A stretch of DNA of 37,060 nucleotides from Nostocoides japonicum T1-X7. GTDB lineage: Bacteria; Actinomycetota; Actinomycetes; Actinomycetales; Dermatophilaceae. Position 1 is the stretch's first letter. Each line of letters begins with the position of its first letter. Positions 34,860 to 37,060 of this stretch are shown in pieces. The translations under genes were made by a program, and so were the position numbers. Under the pieces are notes generated by a model. That model searched no databases. It saw only the letters and a program-made list of their open reading frames with translations, and was not told the DNA's origin. The stretch spans positions 2,874,021 to 2,911,080 of the forward strand of contig NZ_HF570958.1 of assembly GCF_001046855.1 (NCBI RefSeq), given 5' to 3'.

Positions 34860-35620
34860 GCGCTCGACTCCACCGTGACGGCGGGGACGAGCTCGGTCCG
34901 CAGGGCCTCGAGGAAGGTGACGACCTCCGCGGCGACCGAGCGGTGCTGGAGGTCGTTGAGGACGTCGTGGTGCGCACCGCGCACGACCGACAGCCGGGCC
35001 AGGGACAGGTCCCGCACCGATCGGGCGAGGGCGACGCGGTCGGCGAGGGGGTCGGCGTCACCGACGACGACGAGCTGGGGCAGGTCGGCGGCGCGACCGT
35101 GCGCGGAGTTGAGGAGCTCGTCCGGGACCGGCTCACCGAGCGCACCGCGACGGACCCGCGGGTCGTCGTCGAGGATGCCGCGGTGGACCGGGCAGTGACT
35201 GCGTGCGTCGAGCTCGTGCTCCCAGCCCGCGAGGACGTGGGTCGTCCGGCCGGGCAGACCGGCCAGGACGAGCCCGTCGGGCCACCACGGAGCGGAGGGG
35301 TCGCCGACGTCGGTCAGAGCAGCGAGGACGGCCGCACCGAGGTCCGCGCCGACGAGGACGACCGGATGCGCGACGGTCCCGTCGGTCGTCGCGCCCGTCA
35401 CCGCCTCCCCGAGGCGAGCGCCGAAGCGTTCGAGCGAGGACGCGATGTCGGACGCCTCGACCGCCGGAGGGGCGACGACCCGGACGCGGTACGCGTCGGC
35501 GGCCAGCCGGTCGGCGAAGCGGCGGTAGGTGGCGGGGCTCTCCCCGCGACCCGGCACGACGACGACGGTGCCACGGGTCCGCAGCCCCTCCGGTGCCAGG
35601 TGGTCGGTGTGCTCGGTCAT
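34853..35620 (-). CDS. Alpha/beta hydrolase-fold protein with Asp at nucleophile position
   Basis: 255 residues. VVVPGRGESPATYRRFADRL is the oxyanion-region start; the elbow is VGADLGAAV, where D93 stands in the position normally held by Ser (GxSxG). A Cys-less elbow with Asp recalls epoxide hydrolases and haloalkane dehalogenases. VVGDADPLAD and GAHHDVLND supply acid and His. Start ATG at 35620 overlaps the monooxygenase stop (ATGA). It may hydrolyse a product of the ring hydroxylase, or be a non-catalytic relative. Confidence 0.8.
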   Translation of the reverse strand: MTEHTDHLAPEGLRTRGTVVVVPGRGESPATYRRFADRLAADAYRVRVVAPPAVEASDIASSLERFGARLGEAVTGATTDGTVAHPVVLVGADLGAAVLAALTDVGDPSAPWWPDGLVLAGLPGRTTHVLAGWEHELDARSHCPVHRGILDDDPRVRRGALGEPVPDELLNSAHGRAADLPQLVVVGDADPLADRVALARSVRDLSLARLSVVRGAHHDVLNDLQHRSVAAEVVTFLEALRTELVPAVTVESSAW

Positions 35621-37060
35621 CGAACGGCTCCTGCGAGCTCGGCCGCGGCGGCCCGTGCCGTCGCGGTGGTCGTCGGGTGGTCGGTATGCCGGTCCTCGGC
35701 TGTGCTGGGACGCCCACCGAGCACGTGGTCGAGCACCGCGGCGGCACCGCCGGCAGACAGCACGGCACCGCGCCAGGCGACGTGCTGGTCGGGCCGGACG
35801 AGGACGTTGTCCGCCGCATACACCTGCCGCGCCTCGGGGTCGGTGAGATGGACGACGGTGAACGGCAGCCGCCGGGCCCGGGCCTCGGCGGCGAAGGCGC
35901 GCTCGACGCACCGGCCCTCGCCGAGGACGAGGAGGGCCAGGTCGGAGCCGATGCGGTCGTACAACGTGCCGCCGTAGGCGTCGACGAGCCCGTCGGGAGC
36001 CCGGTGCCCCGGCCGGGCGTCGTCGACGTAGGTGTCGGGCCGCCAGGGCGCCTCCGCCTCGCGCTGGCCGGGCTCGTACCAGATCGCCGACGAGGTGTCG
36101 TACCTCTCGTCGAACGTCACGCCGATATCGTCGAACCTGTTCTGTGACAAGAGGTCCCCGATGGCGGCCCGACGCCGCACGGCATCGGGTGACAGGTCGT
36201 CGTCGGCGGGCACACCGCCGCGCCGGATCTCGGCGAGGACCTCGCCGGAGCGTCGGGACCGCGCCAGGGCATGGTCGCCCACTCGCTGGTTGTGCGGGCG
36301 CCGCTCCTCGTCATAGGAGTCGAGCAGGCCCTCCGACGCCTGGCCGGCGAGGACGAGCGCGAGCTTCCACCCGAGGTTGACGACGTCGCCGAACCCCTCG
36401 CCGAGATTCCCGCCCGGCGTCCGCACATGAGCGGCGTCCCCGGCGAGCAGCACCCGCCCGCGCCGGAAGGTGGCGGCCACGAGGGTCGCGTCGTAGAACG
36501 TCGTCGCGGAGACGATCTCGAGGTCGAGGTCGAACCCGAAGGCCGCTCGGGCCACCGCGAGCAGCTCCTCCTCGGCAGGCTCGTGGTCGAGGGGGAAAGG
36601 CCCGGCATACACCCGCCACTCGCGGGTGCTCACGGCCGCGAGGAACCCCGACGCCGTCGCGTTGACGACGATGTTCGTCGCGCTCGGTGCCGGCCCGACG
36701 CGGTCGGCGATCTCCCCGGTCCGGACGATGAGCCGCAGCCGCTTGCTCGTCGCATACTCACCGTGCCGCTCGATGCCGGACAGTCGCCGGACCGCGCTGC
36801 GGGCGCCGTCGGCGCCGACGACGTAGGCCGCCCGCACGACCCGTCGTGCCCCGCCGGCGACGTCGACGAGCTCGGCGACCGCGCCGGTCGCGTGCTCGTG
36901 CAGCCCGACGAGCTCCCAGCCGCCGGACACCGGCACCCCGCGCTCCGCGAGCCGGTCGAGGAACACCCGCTGGAGCGCGGTCTGCGGGCGGCGGATCGCC
37001 TCCTGCGAGGAGAACCGCCGCGTGGCGGGGGGGGGGGAGGAGGGGGGTCGGGGGGGAGAA
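35617..37060 (-). CDS. Aromatic-ring FAD monooxygenase, N-terminus missing
   Basis: About 470 residues remain of a group A flavin monooxygenase (MhpA/PgaE-like). Visible are the DG motif VVGADGARSAVRR, the FAD ribityl-binding GDAAHVRTPGGNLGEGFGDVVNLGWK (written in part), and a C-terminal thioredoxin-like domain (LALLVLGEGRCVERAF to NVLVRPDQHVAWR). The N-terminal GxGxxG lies beyond the right edge. These enzymes hydroxylate phenolic rings with NAD(P)H and O2. The frame stays open to the edge, but the last 35 or so bases are poly-G and not trustworthy. It is upstream and coupled to the hydrolase and two flavin reductases. Confidence 0.88.
   Translation of the reverse strand, partial: SPPRPPSSPPPATRRFSSQEAIRRPQTALQRVFLDRLAERGVPVSGGWELVGLHEHATGAVAELVDVAGGARRVVRAAYVVGADGARSAVRRLSGIERHGEYATSKRLRLIVRTGEIADRVGPAPSATNIVVNATASGFLAAVSTREWRVYAGPFPLDHEPAEEELLAVARAAFGFDLDLEIVSATTFYDATLVAATFRRGRVLLAGDAAHVRTPGGNLGEGFGDVVNLGWKLALVLAGQASEGLLDSYDEERRPHNQRVGDHALARSRRSGEVLAEIRRGGVPADDDLSPDAVRRRAAIGDLLSQNRFDDIGVTFDERYDTSSAIWYEPGQREAEAPWRPDTYVDDARPGHRAPDGLVDAYGGTLYDRIGSDLALLVLGEGRCVERAFAAEARARRLPFTVVHLTDPEARQVYAADNVLVRPDQHVAWRGAVLSAGGAAAVLDHVLGGRPSTAEDRHTDHPTTTATARAAAAELAGAVR
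37026..37060. other. Low-complexity poly-G contig end
   Basis: Runs of G broken only by a few A, T and C bases occupy the last 35 bases. The pattern looks like a sequencing artefact at a contig edge rather than biology, although the monooxygenase frame remains open through it. Confidence 0.7.

Noticed and set aside
37026..37060. G-quadruplex or regulatory G-tract at the right end
   Set aside because: Position exactly at the sequence end and near-pure G composition fit a sequencing artefact better.

Overview
The window is a piece of a high-GC (about 70 percent) actinobacterial chromosome. Very short gene spacing, ATGA and GTGA start/stop overlaps, GTG and TTG starts, and the protein families all point to Actinobacteria. 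Frequent Ala-Tyr coding as GCA-TAC recalls Intrasporangiaceae such as Janibacter or Knoellia, but that is an impression, not a proof. I see no rRNA, tRNA, CRISPR array or insertion sequence. No gap between genes exceeds 300 bases. The right end is an apparent contig edge with a low-complexity poly-G tail.

Left part (1-3.8 kb): a possible 3' end of an upstream gene, serine hydroxymethyltransferase (glyA), then a GntR/FCD regulator divergent from an MFS exporter. Strong hairpins separate glyA from the regulator.

Light/oxidative-stress block (3.8-10.8 kb): a MerR-type regulator with a cobalamin-binding domain (CarH/LitR-like) and an SRPBCC protein on the minus strand. They are divergent from five overlapping plus-strand genes: FAD amine-oxidase-like flavoprotein, DUF1365 protein, cyclopropane-fatty-acid-synthase-like methyltransferase, short-chain dehydrogenase and class I DNA photolyase. 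The layout matches a light-induced programme that modifies membrane fatty acids and repairs UV damage. Tandem 11-bp repeats in the divergent promoter are a candidate operator. A nitrilase-family hydrolase follows.

Central catabolic regulon (11.8-31.6 kb): four transcription units around a LacI regulator. Unit A (minus): two tandem-NTF2/SnoaL-like proteins and an aspartase/fumarase-superfamily lyase. Unit B (plus): a HisD-like dehydrogenase and an SDR. Unit C (minus): bicupin, 3-hydroxyisobutyrate-dehydrogenase-like protein, aldo-keto reductase. Unit D (plus): lipoprotein binding protein and two permeases of a CUT1-like ABC importer (no ATPase), a second HisD-like dehydrogenase, HpcH/HpaI aldolase, alpha/beta hydrolase, a third SnoaL-like protein, a sarcosine-oxidase-like covalent flavoprotein and a DUF1537 acid-sugar kinase. 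A 14-bp motif, exact at two promoters and 12/14 at a third, lies in the promoter regions of all four units. I read this as one inducible pathway for a carbohydrate-like, probably nitrogen-containing or acidic substrate. I cannot name the substrate, and this is the best candidate for an undescribed system.

Right part (31.6-37 kb): a small helix-hairpin-helix protein and an MFS metabolite transporter, then a translationally coupled minus-strand operon entering from beyond the window: aromatic-ring FAD monooxygenase (N-terminus missing), alpha/beta hydrolase with Asp at the nucleophile position, NADPH-FMN reductase and flavin reductase.
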